From: Actinacidiphila acidipaludis
Lineage (GTDB): Bacteria; Actinomycetota; Actinomycetes; Streptomycetales; Streptomycetaceae
Length of the DNA stretch: 64,000 bases
NCBI RefSeq assembly: GCF_019890725.1
Contig: NZ_JAINZZ010000044.1
Location: 1-64,000, forward strand
Reading direction: 5' to 3'
Position numbers and translations under genes: made by a program. Positions 24,726-33,400 of the stretch are shown here, piece by piece; the first letter of the stretch is position 1; every line of letters starts with the position of its first letter. The notes below the pieces were generated by a model, which was not told the origin of the DNA, did not search any database, and saw nothing but the letters and a program-made list of their open reading frames with translations.

Positions 24726-25066
24726 GCCGGCACCTCCGGCGGTCGGTGGGCGCGGCGTACCGGAGCCGGCCGGTCCGCCGCGGTGGTCGGTCTCGCAGCC
24801 TACGCGTGAACTGGCGCGTTGCGTCCCGCGGGTGGCACGTTCCGTCCTGGATTCCGCTTCCGGGCGGGGGGAAGATCGTGGCACGGCGCGCCACGCGTGC
24901 CGCTGCCGCCCGCCTGGGGGGAGCACGGGGGAACCAGCGGGAAGCGGGGGAGAGCCGGTGCGGGCCGAGGCCGTCCGCACCGGCTCCCGGTCGTGCGCGC
25001 GGCGGTTGGGCGCACGGCGGTCGTGCGCGCGGCAGTTGGGTGCGACACGCCCCCCGGTGCGGCCCA
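24726..25066. other. Intergenic region with 30-bp-period repeat
   Basis: No gene is seen in 341 bases. A 25-base element GGTCGTGCGCGCGGCGGTTG... occurs at 24989-25013 and again at 25019-25043 with two substitutions (30-base period). The promoter of the araC-type gene should lie near 24760-24830 on the minus strand. Confidence 0.55.
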
Positions 25067-25702
25067 TCAGCCCTGCTCGTCCAGCCAGTGCGCACGGCCG
25101 ATGCTGATGATCCGCATCCGCAGCCGCGCGGCGTGCGTTATCCGCCTCCGTGCCGCGTCGTCGTCGGGCTCCGCCTCGAGGAACGCCGCCGCGGTCATCA
25201 CCATGTGGTCGACGTACAGTTCGGCCAGCACGCGCAGGTCGCCCGGCGACCAGCCGGCCGACGCGGGCTGCGTGGCCAGCCCCACCGCCACCTCGTCGGC
25301 GAACCGGTGCAGTTCGGCCGCGATGGCCTCCCGCACGGCGCGCACCCCGCCGTACCGCTCGCGGGCGATGAAGCGGATGTGCGGCCGGTGCTCCGCGACG
25401 TACCGCTCGGTGACGGCGACCGTGCGGTCGATGATGTCCCCGGAGTCGGTGGTCTCCGCCATCACCGCCCGGATCACCGCGTGCAGGCTGCCCAGCGATT
25501 CGCCGACGAGCGCCACGCCGAGGTCCGCCATGTCGGGGAAGTGCCGGTAGAAGGCCGCGGGCGAGACGCCGACCGCCCGGGTGAGCTCACGCAGGCCCAG
25601 GCTGCTGAGGTTCTGGTGCTCCAGCAGCCGCAACCCGGCGTCCAGCAGGGCCTGCCGGGTCTGCTGCTTCTGGGCCTGGCGGACCCCGGAAGTGTGACTC
25701 AT
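25067..25702 (-). CDS. TetR-family transcriptional regulator (FabR-like HTH)
   Basis: Repressor of 211 residues. The HTH region SSLGLRELTRAVGVSPAAFYRHFPDMADLGVALVGESL closely resembles the FabR-type (membrane-lipid) TetR subgroup; the C-terminal ligand domain is all-helical. The ATG at 25702 has no Shine-Dalgarno sequence; TTTACT lies seven bases upstream, so the transcript may be leaderless. It is divergent from two small membrane protein genes, with two copies of a 12-base repeat in between, which makes autoregulation and control of those genes likely. Ligand unknown; a fatty acyl derivative is a guess from HTH similarity only. Confidence 0.88.
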   Translation of the reverse strand: MSHTSGVRQAQKQQTRQALLDAGLRLLEHQNLSSLGLRELTRAVGVSPAAFYRHFPDMADLGVALVGESLGSLHAVIRAVMAETTDSGDIIDRTVAVTERYVAEHRPHIRFIARERYGGVRAVREAIAAELHRFADEVAVGLATQPASAGWSPGDLRVLAELYVDHMVMTAAAFLEAEPDDDAARRRITHAARLRMRIISIGRAHWLDEQG

Positions 25703-25707
25703 GTCAT

Positions 25708-25766
25708 TCAGTAAACAACCGTTCGCCGACTTTCGCCACCGTAGACTGAGGAAGTCAGTGAACAAC
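25708..25766. promoter_or_regulatory. Direct-repeat operator candidate between tetR and small membrane genes
   Basis: TCAGTAAACAAC (25708-25719) and TCAGTGAACAAC (25755-25766) are 12-base direct repeats with one mismatch. The first overlaps the likely -10 of tetR. The second lies just downstream of a TAGACT hexamer (25742-25747) that could be the -10 for the plus-strand genes. The AT content stands out from the surroundings. Confidence 0.6.
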
Positions 25767-25805
25767 TGTCATCCGAAACCTCAACTCCTCGGAGGTGCAG
25801 CCGAT

Positions 25806-25958
25806 ATGAGCCTCGTCGTCCTCCTGCTGGGCATGGGCATCCTGATGGGCGCCGCCGCCCACACCTCGCTCACCGTCTTCACCGTCGCGGCCGCCGCCAT
25901 CGCGCTGTGGCTGGCCGGCTTCGCGGTCCGCGAGCGCATCGGCCGCCACCGCGGCTGA
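25806..25958 (+). CDS. Small membrane protein (50 aa)
   Basis: MSLVVLLLGMGILMGAAAHT starts a 50-residue protein with two closely spaced hydrophobic helices and a basic tail (VRERIGRHRG). The ATG at 25806 has GGAGGTG upstream. It is followed 47 bases later by another small membrane protein gene. Function unknown; divergence from tetR suggests regulation by it. Confidence 0.7.
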   Translation: MSLVVLLLGMGILMGAAAHTSLTVFTVAAAAIALWLAGFAVRERIGRHRG

Positions 25959-26005
25959 CGCGGCCCACCGTCCGTCCACCCCGACAGTTCCGGGAAAGGA
26001 ACACC

Positions 26006-26293
26006 GTGAACACCGCAGCCCACCCGGTCGCGACCGGCACACCGGCCGCGCAGAAGTCCACCCGTGACGCCGACGGCATGGCCGTCGCCTCGTTCCTGCT
26101 CGGCGTGCCGGGCCTGCTGGTCCTCAACCTGGTCCTCGGCCCGGCCGCCATCGTGCTGGCCGCCGTCGCCCTCAGCCGCGGCACCGCCCGGCGCGGCCGC
26201 GCCCTGCTCGGCATGGTCCTGGGCGTCGCCGACCTGGTCGTCCTGGTGGCGCTCACCATCGCCAACCACGGCGTCATCTGGTCCTTCAGTTGA
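26006..26293 (+). CDS. Small membrane protein, DUF4190-like
   Basis: The 95-residue protein starts at GTG 26006 after GGGAAAGGA. ADGMAVASFLLGVPGLLVLNLVLGPAAIVLAAVALSRGTARRGRALLGMVLGVADLVVLVAL has the two-helix, Gly-rich layout of DUF4190 proteins. Such proteins are common membrane proteins of unknown role in actinobacteria. It probably forms an operon with the 50-residue protein upstream. Confidence 0.75.
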   Translation: MNTAAHPVATGTPAAQKSTRDADGMAVASFLLGVPGLLVLNLVLGPAAIVLAAVALSRGTARRGRALLGMVLGVADLVVLVALTIANHGVIWSFS

Positions 26294-26375
26294 CGGCGGT
26301 CGGGCCGGGAGCCGTCGCCCCGGCCGGACCGCCCGTCAGGCCGTGTCAGGTCGTGTCAGGCCGTGCCGGATCGCG

Positions 26376-27830
26376 TCAGCTCAGGTCGATGCCCGGGTAG
26401 AGCGGGAAGCCCGTCAGCAGGTCCGCCGCGCGCCGCGCGACCTGGTCGGCCACCGCGGCGTCCAGGACGTGATGGGCCTTCGACAGACCGCCCTTGGCCG
26501 CCGGCGCCGCGGACGTCGCGGTGAGCACGGTGTCGATCAGCCCGGCGATCTCGTCCATCTCCGCCGTGCCCAGCCCGCGCGTGGTCAGCGCCGGGGTGCC
26601 GATCCGGATGCCCGAGGTGTACCAGGCGCCGTTCGGGTCCTGCGGGATCGCGTTCCGGTTGGTGACGATGCCGGCGTCCAGCAGCGCGGCCTCCGCCTGG
26701 CGCCCCGTCAGCCCGTAACCGGAGACGTCGATCAGCACCAGGTGGTTGTCGGTGCCGCCGGTCACCAGTCGGCCGCCGCGCTTGAGCAGCCCCTCGGCCA
26801 GCGCCTTCGCGTTGTCGACGATGGCCTGCGCGTACATGCCGAACTCGGGCCGGGAGGCCTCCGCGAGCGCCACCGCCTTGGCCGCCATCACGTGCGGCAG
26901 CGGGCCGCCCAGCACCATCGGGCAGCCGCGGTCCACGTGCTCGGCCAGTTCCGCGTCGCACATCACCAGGCCGCCGCGCGGGCCGCGCAGCGACTTGTGC
27001 GTGGTCGTGGTGACGATGTTGGCGTGCGGCACCGGGTCGAAGTCCCCGGTCAGCACCTTGCCCGCGACCAGGCCCGCGAAGTGCGCCATGTCGACCATCA
27101 GCGTGGCGCCGACCTCGTCGGCGATCTCGCGCATGATGCGGAAGTTCACCAGGCGCGGGTAGGCGGAGTAGCCCGCCACGATGATCAGCGGGCGGAACTC
27201 GCGGGCCGTCGCGCGCAGCGCGTCGTAGTCCAGCAGCCCGGTGGCCGGGTCGGTGCCGTAGCTGCGCTGGTCGAACATCTTGCCCGAGATGTTGGGCCGG
27301 AAGCCGTGTGTGAGGTGGCCGCCGGCGTCCAGCGACATGCCGAGCATCCGCTGGTTGCCGAAGTCGGCCCGGAGCCGCGCCCAGTCCTGCTCCGACATGT
27401 CGTTGACCTGCCGGACCCCGGCCTTCGCCAGCGCCGGGCTCTCCACCCGCTGCGACAGCACGGCCCAGAAGGCCACCAGGTTCGCGTCGATGCCCGAGTG
27501 CGGCTGGGCGTAGGCGTGCGCGGCGCCGAAGACCGTGCGGGCGTGCTCGGCGGCGAGCGCCTCGACGGTGTCCACGTTGCGGCAGCCGGCGTAGAAGCGG
27601 CGGCCGACCGTGCCCTCGGCGTACTTGTCGCTGAACCAGTTGCCCATCGCGAGCAGCACGGCGGGGGAGGCGTAGTTCTCGCTGGCGATCAGCTTGAGCA
27701 TCTCGCGCTGGTCGGCCAGTTCCTGGGCGATGGCGTCCGCCACACGCGGCTCCACGCCGCGGACGACGTCCAGTGCGCTGCGGAAGGCCACCGACTCGGT
27801 GCTGTACGGGCCGGACGCGGACTCTGCCAT
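26376..27830 (-). CDS. glyA: Serine hydroxymethyltransferase
   Basis: PLP enzyme that interconverts serine + tetrahydrofolate and glycine + 5,10-methylene-tetrahydrofolate. The 484-residue protein has LIASENYASPAVLLAMGN, YAEGTVGRRFYAGCRNVDTVE, the PLP-lysine segment TTTTHKSLRGPRGG, and a C-terminal SGIRIGTPALTTRGLG. It is somewhat longer than typical (about 420) because of insertions around residues 150-185. The ATG at 27830 has AGGAGGA upstream. A ZTP-type riboswitch precedes it, fitting control by folate/purine one-carbon status. It may be a second glyA copy, as many Streptomyces have two. Confidence 0.96.
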   Translation of the reverse strand: MAESASGPYSTESVAFRSALDVVRGVEPRVADAIAQELADQREMLKLIASENYASPAVLLAMGNWFSDKYAEGTVGRRFYAGCRNVDTVEALAAEHARTVFGAAHAYAQPHSGIDANLVAFWAVLSQRVESPALAKAGVRQVNDMSEQDWARLRADFGNQRMLGMSLDAGGHLTHGFRPNISGKMFDQRSYGTDPATGLLDYDALRATAREFRPLIIVAGYSAYPRLVNFRIMREIADEVGATLMVDMAHFAGLVAGKVLTGDFDPVPHANIVTTTTHKSLRGPRGGLVMCDAELAEHVDRGCPMVLGGPLPHVMAAKAVALAEASRPEFGMYAQAIVDNAKALAEGLLKRGGRLVTGGTDNHLVLIDVSGYGLTGRQAEAALLDAGIVTNRNAIPQDPNGAWYTSGIRIGTPALTTRGLGTAEMDEIAGLIDTVLTATSAAPAAKGGLSKAHHVLDAAVADQVARRAADLLTGFPLYPGIDLS

Positions 27831-27851
27831 GGCAGTCCTCCTGGGTAGGCA

Positions 27852-27945
27852 TCGGGACGGCCCAGGCGCACGGCACTCGGTGAAGGGACACGAGCCGCTC
27901 CCCGATGGTTGACCCCATCCCAGCGCGCCAGTCACGGCTCGCCGC
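27852..27945 (-). promoter_or_regulatory. ZTP (pfl-motif) riboswitch upstream of glyA
   Basis: Reading the minus strand, the leader holds CGTGACTGGCG (27926-27936), then a stem closing on CCATCGGGGAGCGG (27895-27908), and after a variable part the conserved 3' element CGCCTGGGC (27860-27868). These three blocks, in this order, are the hallmark of the pfl/ZTP aptamer, which senses ZMP/ZTP and switches on folate one-carbon genes such as glyA. CATCGGG (27902-27908) can also pair with CCCGATG (27850-27856), possibly the expression platform. The ribosome-binding site of glyA follows within 15 bases. Confidence 0.88.
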
Positions 27946-28105
27946 GAGCATAGCAACGCCGGGACCAGGGCGGCGAGCGCTTCCGCCCCTCGGGACGGCG
28001 TGGCGGAACGGCCGGAGGCGGGTGTTTGGATGGGGGGTGAACCGACCGTCCGGCCGGGCCCGCGCACCCGGCGCGGCCGGCCGCCGACCGACCGCCTGGA
28101 GTGCC

Positions 28106-29098
28106 ATGGACACCACCGCCCCGCCCGTGACCACCCGCGTCGTCGCGGGCACCGGGGTGATCGCCCTGGACCGGCCGGGCGCGCTGAACGCCCTCGACCT
28201 GACCATGGTGCGGCTGATGACGGACGCCCTGATGCGCTGGCGGGACGACGACGGCGTCCGTTCCGTCCTGGTGGTCAGCACCTCCCCGAAGGCGTTCTGC
28301 GCCGGCGGCGACATACGGGCCATGCGGGACGCCGGGATGCGCGGCGACGACGCGGCGGTCACCGCGTACTTCTCCTCCGAGTACGCGCTCAACGCGCTCA
28401 TCGCGGACTATCCCAAGCCCTACACCGCGCTCGTCGACGGCTTCGCGATGGGCGGCGGTATGGGCATCTCGGTGCACGGCTCGGCCCTGGTGGTCACCGA
28501 GCGGGCGACGCTGGCCATGCCGGAGACCGCGATCGGCTTCTTCCCCGACATCGGCGCCAGCCACTTCCTGCCGCGGCTGCCCGGTGCGGTCGGCTGGTAC
28601 CTCGGCCTGACCGGCGCGCGGATCTCGGCCGAGGCCGCGGTGGAGTGCGGGCTCGCCACGCACTACGTGCCCGCCGCCGACCTGCCGTCCCTGCAGGCCG
28701 CGCTCACCGGCGCGGACGACCCGGAGGCCGTGCTGAAGCGGTTCGCCGCCGTCGCGCCGCCGTCCGAGCTGACCGCGCACCGCGAGGCGATCGCCCGCTG
28801 CTTCGGCGCCCCGGACCTGGCGGCGGTCGGCGCCCGGCTGGCGGCCGAGCGGGAGGACCGGGAATGGGCGCGGGGGACGCTGGAGGTGCTGCGCCGGGCC
28901 TCGCCGATGAGCCTGCGGATCACGTTCGAGGTGCTGCGGGCGGGTGCGGTGGACGGCCTGGAGGGCTGCCTGGCGCGCGAACTGGAACTCTCCAGGGCGA
29001 CCGCGCGTGAGCCGGACTTCCACGAGGGCGTGCGGGCGCTGCTGGTGGACAAGGACCGCAATCCTTCCTGGTCACCCGGTGAGCCGTCCGTCATCTGA
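28106..29098 (+). CDS. 3-hydroxyisobutyryl-CoA hydrolase-like enoyl-CoA hydratase/isomerase
   Basis: Crotonase-fold protein, 330 residues, most like 3-hydroxyisobutyryl-CoA hydrolase of valine breakdown. It has the oxyanion segments KAFCAGGDIRAM and FAMGGGMGISVHGS, the diagnostic PETAIGFFPDIGASHFLPRLPG, and the extended C-terminus with SPMSLRITFEVLRAG and DKDRNPSW that separates this group from plain hydratases. The ATG at 28106 is close to a GGAG. It is divergent from glyA. The exact acyl-CoA substrate is inferred from the family. Confidence 0.88.
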   Translation: MDTTAPPVTTRVVAGTGVIALDRPGALNALDLTMVRLMTDALMRWRDDDGVRSVLVVSTSPKAFCAGGDIRAMRDAGMRGDDAAVTAYFSSEYALNALIADYPKPYTALVDGFAMGGGMGISVHGSALVVTERATLAMPETAIGFFPDIGASHFLPRLPGAVGWYLGLTGARISAEAAVECGLATHYVPAADLPSLQAALTGADDPEAVLKRFAAVAPPSELTAHREAIARCFGAPDLAAVGARLAAEREDREWARGTLEVLRRASPMSLRITFEVLRAGAVDGLEGCLARELELSRATAREPDFHEGVRALLVDKDRNPSWSPGEPSVI

Positions 29099-29212
29099 GA
29101 CGCCGATTTCAAGATGCGGACGACCGGCGTACCGTGGCCGGACAACCCGCCCGTCACGGGCGGGATCTGACGACGCGTGCCGGACGACGGTGTGCCGGCC
29201 GATTGGAGCGCC

Positions 29213-29959
29213 ATGCCCCGCGAGTGGGACGCCAGGACCTACGACTCCCTGCCGCTGCCGCACCTCGGCTGGGGGCGCCGCACGCTGGCCCGGCTGCCGC
29301 TGCGCGGCGACGAGCGGGTGCTCGACGCGGGCTGCGGCACCGGGCGCGACACCGTCGGCCTGCTGGACCGGCTGCCCGCAGGGGGCGTGGTGGCGCTGGA
29401 CGGCTCGGTGCGCATGCTGGACCAGCTCCGCGAGCGGCTGGCCGGCCGGCTGGACCGGGTCGAGGTGGTCCTGGCCGACCTGACCAGCCCGCCGCTGCCC
29501 TTCGAGGGCGAGGTGGACGCCGTGTTCAGCGTGGCCGCCTTCCACTGGGTCGAGGACCACGCGGCGCTCTTCCGCACGCTGGCCGCCCGCATGCGCCCGG
29601 GTGCCCGGCTGGTGAGCGACTGCGGCGGGCGCGGCAACATCGCGGCGGTCAACGCCGCGGTGGCCGAGGTGCGCGGCACCACGCCCGGCGGCTGGGAGTT
29701 CGCCGGCGTTGAGGACACCCGGCAGCGGCTGGCGGACGCCGGTTTCACGGACGTCGAGGTGTCCCTGCGCCCCGACCCGGCGCGGTTCGAGCCCGGCGAG
29801 CAGCTGGAGTCGTTCCTCGCCACGGTGATCCTCGGCGCCGAGCTGGACGGCATGCCGGACGACGAGCACGAGCCGTTCGTGAAGGCGGTCGCCGGGCGGC
29901 TGGCCGAGCCCGTGGTGGACTACGTGCGCCTGGAGATCTCGGCCACCCGGGCCGGCTGA
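29213..29959 (+). CDS. Class I SAM-dependent methyltransferase
   Basis: Rossmann-fold methyltransferase of 248 residues in the trans-aconitate methyltransferase/methyltransferase-11 style. SAM motif I is VLDAGCGTGRDT, followed by VVALDGSVRMLDQL and VFSVAAFHWVEDHAALFRTL. ATG 29213 with GGAG upstream is preferred; GTG 29177 would add 12 residues. The substrate is unknown. It is 114 bases after the hydrolase-like gene and probably has its own promoter. Confidence 0.86.
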   Translation: MPREWDARTYDSLPLPHLGWGRRTLARLPLRGDERVLDAGCGTGRDTVGLLDRLPAGGVVALDGSVRMLDQLRERLAGRLDRVEVVLADLTSPPLPFEGEVDAVFSVAAFHWVEDHAALFRTLAARMRPGARLVSDCGGRGNIAAVNAAVAEVRGTTPGGWEFAGVEDTRQRLADAGFTDVEVSLRPDPARFEPGEQLESFLATVILGAELDGMPDDEHEPFVKAVAGRLAEPVVDYVRLEISATRAG

Positions 29960-30085
29960 GCCGGGCGCCCGGAACGGCCGGGTGCCCGCTGCCGCGAACC
30001 GGCCGGGCGGCGGCGGCAGGGACGCGCGCAGGGGTTCCGCCCTTCGCTCTGCCACGGCCGGTGCGGCGTTGTTACGGTGTGCGCC

Positions 30086-31114
30086 ATGAGTCCGCGCAAG
30101 CGCCCGACCATCGCCGACATCGCCGCGGCGGCCGGTGTCTCCAAGGGTGCGGTGTCCTATGCGCTCAACGGCAAGGCGGGGGTGTCGGCCCAGACCCGGG
30201 CGCGCATAGTGGAACTCGCCGCGCGGATGGGCTGGCACCCCAGCAGCGCGGCCCGCGCCCTGTCGGACGGCCGCGCGGGCGCCGTCGGCCTGGTGGTGGA
30301 CCGGCCGGCCTGGGTGCTGGGCATCGAGCCGTTCTTCATGCAGCTCATCTCCGGCGTCGAGGCCGGGCTCGCCGGCACCGGTACCGCCCTGCTGCTCCAG
30401 GTCACCGAGGACGCGAGCGCCGAGGAGGCCGCCTACCGCCGCTGGTGGGGCGAGCGCCGGGTGGACGGCGTGCTGCTGGTGGACCTGCGCGACGACGACC
30501 CGCGGATCGGGCTGGTGTCCGAACTCGGCCTGCCCGCCGTGGTGGTGGGCAACGCCGTCGGGACGCCGGGGGTGCCCTCGGTGTGGATCGAGGACGGCGC
30601 CGCCGTCCGCGAGACCCTGGCGTATCTGGCGGCGCTGGGCCACCGCAGGATCGCGCGGGTGGCCGGGCCCGCGCACTTCGTCCACACCCGCGAGCGCGGC
30701 GAGGTCTTCGACGTGTGCGCGGCCGAACTCTCCCTGCCGGGAGTCGACTGCGTCTTCACCGACTACTCCGGCGAGGACGGTGCCCGGGCCACCCGCCGGC
30801 TCCTTTCCGGGCCCGTCCGGCCCACCGCGATCGTCTACGACAACGACGTCATGACCGTGGCCGCGCTCAGCGTGGCGCAGGAGATGGGTGTCTCCGTGCC
30901 CGGCGAACTGTCCCTGGTGGCCTGGGACGACAGCGAGTTGTGCCGGCTGGTGCACCCCGCGCTCACCGCCGTCAGCCGACGCGTCCCGGAGCACGGCCGC
31001 AGGGCGGCGGGCGCGCTGCTGGCCCTGCTGGACGGCGGGGAGGCGCCGGACGTCCGGCTGGACCCGCCGGTGCTGGTGCCGCGCGGCAGCACCGCCCCCG
31101 TCGTCCGGCGCTGA
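30086..31114 (+). CDS. LacI-family transcriptional regulator
   Basis: Regulator of 342 residues. HTH: TIADIAAAAGVSKGAVSYALNGKAGVSAQTRARI, a LacI type with the AVSYALN variant of the recognition helix often found in actinobacterial sugar repressors. The ligand domain ends with the LacI dimer segment VSRRVPEHGRRAAGALLALL. The ATG at 30086 lacks a clear ribosome site, and a GTG at 30077 is possible. It lies directly upstream of the secreted GH30 gene in the same direction and is the best local candidate to control it. Confidence 0.9.
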   Translation: MSPRKRPTIADIAAAAGVSKGAVSYALNGKAGVSAQTRARIVELAARMGWHPSSAARALSDGRAGAVGLVVDRPAWVLGIEPFFMQLISGVEAGLAGTGTALLLQVTEDASAEEAAYRRWWGERRVDGVLLVDLRDDDPRIGLVSELGLPAVVVGNAVGTPGVPSVWIEDGAAVRETLAYLAALGHRRIARVAGPAHFVHTRERGEVFDVCAAELSLPGVDCVFTDYSGEDGARATRRLLSGPVRPTAIVYDNDVMTVAALSVAQEMGVSVPGELSLVAWDDSELCRLVHPALTAVSRRVPEHGRRAAGALLALLDGGEAPDVRLDPPVLVPRGSTAPVVRR

Positions 31115-31173
31115 GCCGGCCCCCTCGCGCCGGCCGGCCGCCCCGCGCTGTCCCAACACGCAGTGCCGCAGCC

Positions 31174-31284
31174 CTGTTTCACGATGTTTCAGACGGCCGA
31201 TCCCTGTGCGATGCCTTGACGGCCCTGATCCGCCCGAGTTAAATCACGACACGATATAAGGCGTGAAACAAGTAGTGAAACAAG
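31174..31284 (+). promoter_or_regulatory. GH30 promoter with repeated TGTTTCA elements
   Basis: TTGACG (31216-31221), 17 bases, TTAAAT (31239-31244) form a strong promoter. It is flanked by four copies of one motif: CTGTTTCAC (31174-31182), TGTTTCA (31185-31191), and inverted GTGAAACAAG at 31263-31272 and 31275-31284. The core promoter and the TCACG..CGTGA inverted repeat after it recur upstream of the GH18 gene. Repression or activation by a sugar regulator is likely. Confidence 0.75.
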
Positions 31285-31396
31285 CGTGCAGACCCCCTCG
31301 CTGCACGGTCGTCAGCACGTCACGCCCTGTTCGGACATGTCAGGCCCATGCCAGTCCTATGTCGTTTCGGCGACATGCCGAGAAAGGCAGCGACCC

Positions 31397-33307
31397 ATGA
31401 GAGCAGCACACCGCCCGGGCGGGAGCAGAACCCGTCTGCGGCGCGGCGTCCTCGGTGTGGTGACGGCCGCGGCTGCGGCCATCGCCCCCGTCCTGGCCGA
31501 CCCGGCCACCGCGCACGCCGCGGGGGAGAGCGTCCAGGTCTACCTGACCACCACCAACGACTCCGGCGGCCGCAACGTCGTCCAGGGCCTGGCCCAGCAG
31601 ACGCCGCTGACGTTCGCGTCGGGCACCGGCGGCTCGGGCGCCAACGTCACCGTGGACGAGGGCACCACGTACCAGCAGTTCACCGGCGCCGGGGCGTCGT
31701 TCACCGACACCGCCGCGTGGCTGATGAACTCCAGCGGCGCCCTGTCGGCCAGTACCCGCAACAGCGTCATGCAGAAGCTCTTCGACCCGGTCAACGGCAT
31801 CGGGATCGACTTCCTGCGCAACCCGATGGGCGCCTCGGACCTCGCCCGCTACAGCTACACCTACGACGACATGCCGGCCGGCCAGACCGACCCGAGCCTG
31901 TCCCACTTCTCCATCGCCCACGACCAGGCCGACGTGCTGCCGCTGACCAAGCAGGCCAAGCAGCTCAACCCGAGCCTGAAGGTGATGGGGACCCCGTGGA
32001 CCCCGCCGCCGTGGATGAAGGACAACGGCAGCTACATCCAGGGCTGGCTGCAGTCGCAGTACTACGCGGCCTACGCGCAGTACTTCGTGAAGTACCTCCA
32101 GGCCTACCAGGCCGCCGGTGTGCCGATCGACTACGTCAGCGCCCAGAACGAGCCCACGGTCGGCGGGGACTACCCCGGCGCCAACTGGAACGGCTCCGGA
32201 CTGGCGTACTTCACCAAGACCGACCTGCTGCCCGCGCTGCACGCGGCCGGACTGTCGACCAAGGTGCTCGCGCTGGACTGGAACTGGGACAGCTACGACA
32301 GCTATGCCGCCCCGACCGTCACCGACGCCTCGGTCCGCAACGACCCGAACTTCGGCGGCGTCGCCTGGCACGGCTACGAGGGCAACGTCGCGGAGCAGAC
32401 CACGATCCACAACCAGTACCCCTCGCTGCCCGCCTTCGACACCGAGCACTCCGGTGGCACCTGGATCGGCAACCAGCAGAAGGAGGACATGGAGAACCTG
32501 ATCGACTACACCCGCAACTGGGGCCAGAGCTGGGTCAAGTGGAGCCTGGCGGTGGACCAGAACATGGGCCCGCACAACGGCGGCTGCGGCACCTGCACCG
32601 GCCTGATCACCGTGCACAACGGTGACAGCCGCAGCGGGCAGGTCGACTACACGGTCGAGTACTACACGATGGGCCACCTCACGAAGTTCGTGAAGCCGGG
32701 CGCCACCCGCATCGCGTCCACCGACAACTCCACGATCCGCAACGTCGCGTGGAAGAACCCCGACGGCTCCAAGGCGCTCATCGCCTACAACGAGTCCTCC
32801 TCCGCCCAGCAGGTGCGGGTCAACTGGGGCAACGAGAACTTCTCCTACACCCTGCCCGGCGGCGCGTCGGCGACGTTCACCTGGGCCGGCACCCAGGGGA
32901 GCGGCGGCGGAGGCGGTGGCGGCCACACCGGCACCATCACCGGCTACGGCGGCAAGTGCGTGGACGTCGCCGGCGGCAACAGCGCCAACGGCACCGCCGT
33001 CCAGCTCTACGACTGCAACGGCACGGCCGCCCAGCAGTGGACCGCCTCGGGCACCACCCTGCAGGCGCTGGGCAAGTGCATGGACGTGGCCTCCGCCGGG
33101 ACCGCCAACGGCACCCAGGTGCAGCTCTACGACTGCAACGGCACCGGGTCCCAGGTGTGGACCCGGGGTGCCAACAACAGCCTGGTCAACCCGCAGTCGG
33201 GCAGATGCCTGGACGCGACCGGGCCGAGTTCGGCCAACGGCACCCGGCTGCAGATCTGGGACTGCACCGGAGCGGCCAACCAGCAGTGGACGGCGCCCGC
33301 CGCCTGA
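31397..33307 (+). CDS. Secreted GH30 glycoside hydrolase with CBM13 (ricin-B lectin)
   Basis: Exported retaining glycosidase, 636 residues: signal peptide (about 1-42, ending ATAHA-AG), GH30 TIM barrel with its side beta-domain (about 45-505), Gly-rich linker and a C-terminal ricin-B-type CBM13 (about 515-636) with three QxW-type repeats. Catalytic acid/base E252 in SAQNEPT and nucleophile E350 in FDTEHSGG are present. Family 30 includes beta-glucosylceramidases, endo-beta-1,6-glucanases/galactanases and xylanases; NPMGASDLARYSYTYDDMP and GTPWTPPPWMKDNG fit the beta-1,6-glucanase/galactanase-like side, but activity is not certain. The CBM13 is nearly identical to that of the GH18 enzyme at 34825. 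Confidence 0.92.
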   Translation: MRAAHRPGGSRTRLRRGVLGVVTAAAAAIAPVLADPATAHAAGESVQVYLTTTNDSGGRNVVQGLAQQTPLTFASGTGGSGANVTVDEGTTYQQFTGAGASFTDTAAWLMNSSGALSASTRNSVMQKLFDPVNGIGIDFLRNPMGASDLARYSYTYDDMPAGQTDPSLSHFSIAHDQADVLPLTKQAKQLNPSLKVMGTPWTPPPWMKDNGSYIQGWLQSQYYAAYAQYFVKYLQAYQAAGVPIDYVSAQNEPTVGGDYPGANWNGSGLAYFTKTDLLPALHAAGLSTKVLALDWNWDSYDSYAAPTVTDASVRNDPNFGGVAWHGYEGNVAEQTTIHNQYPSLPAFDTEHSGGTWIGNQQKEDMENLIDYTRNWGQSWVKWSLAVDQNMGPHNGGCGTCTGLITVHNGDSRSGQVDYTVEYYTMGHLTKFVKPGATRIASTDNSTIRNVAWKNPDGSKALIAYNESSSAQQVRVNWGNENFSYTLPGGASATFTWAGTQGSGGGGGGGHTGTITGYGGKCVDVAGGNSANGTAVQLYDCNGTAAQQWTASGTTLQALGKCMDVASAGTANGTQVQLYDCNGTGSQVWTRGANNSLVNPQSGRCLDATGPSSANGTRLQIWDCTGAANQQWTAPAA

Positions 33308-33370
33308 TCCACTGCCCCCTGAACGGCCCCGGTGGCCCTCTCACCGCCGGCGGCCGCGCTGAAGGAAGCC

Positions 33371-33400
33371 GTCGCCGGCCCGCGCGCGCGGGCCGGCGAC
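33371..33400 (+). terminator. Perfect 30-bp palindrome, GH30 terminator
   Basis: GTCGCCGGCC and GGCCGGCGAC flank a CG-alternating centre, making a 30-base perfect palindrome 63 bases after the GH30 stop. It should form a very stable hairpin. Confidence 0.75.

Noticed and set aside
24989..25043. Mobile element ends
   Set aside because: The 25-base direct repeat has a 30-base period with no transposase, so it is a local duplication.
26064..27848. Plus-strand frame of 594 codons opposite glyA
   Set aside because: Antisense shadow of serine hydroxymethyltransferase; low-complexity Arg/Val-rich translation.
33371..33400. Replication or attachment site suggested by the 30-bp palindrome
   Set aside because: Position just after a gene end and GC-only composition fit a terminator; no integrase or repeat partner is nearby.
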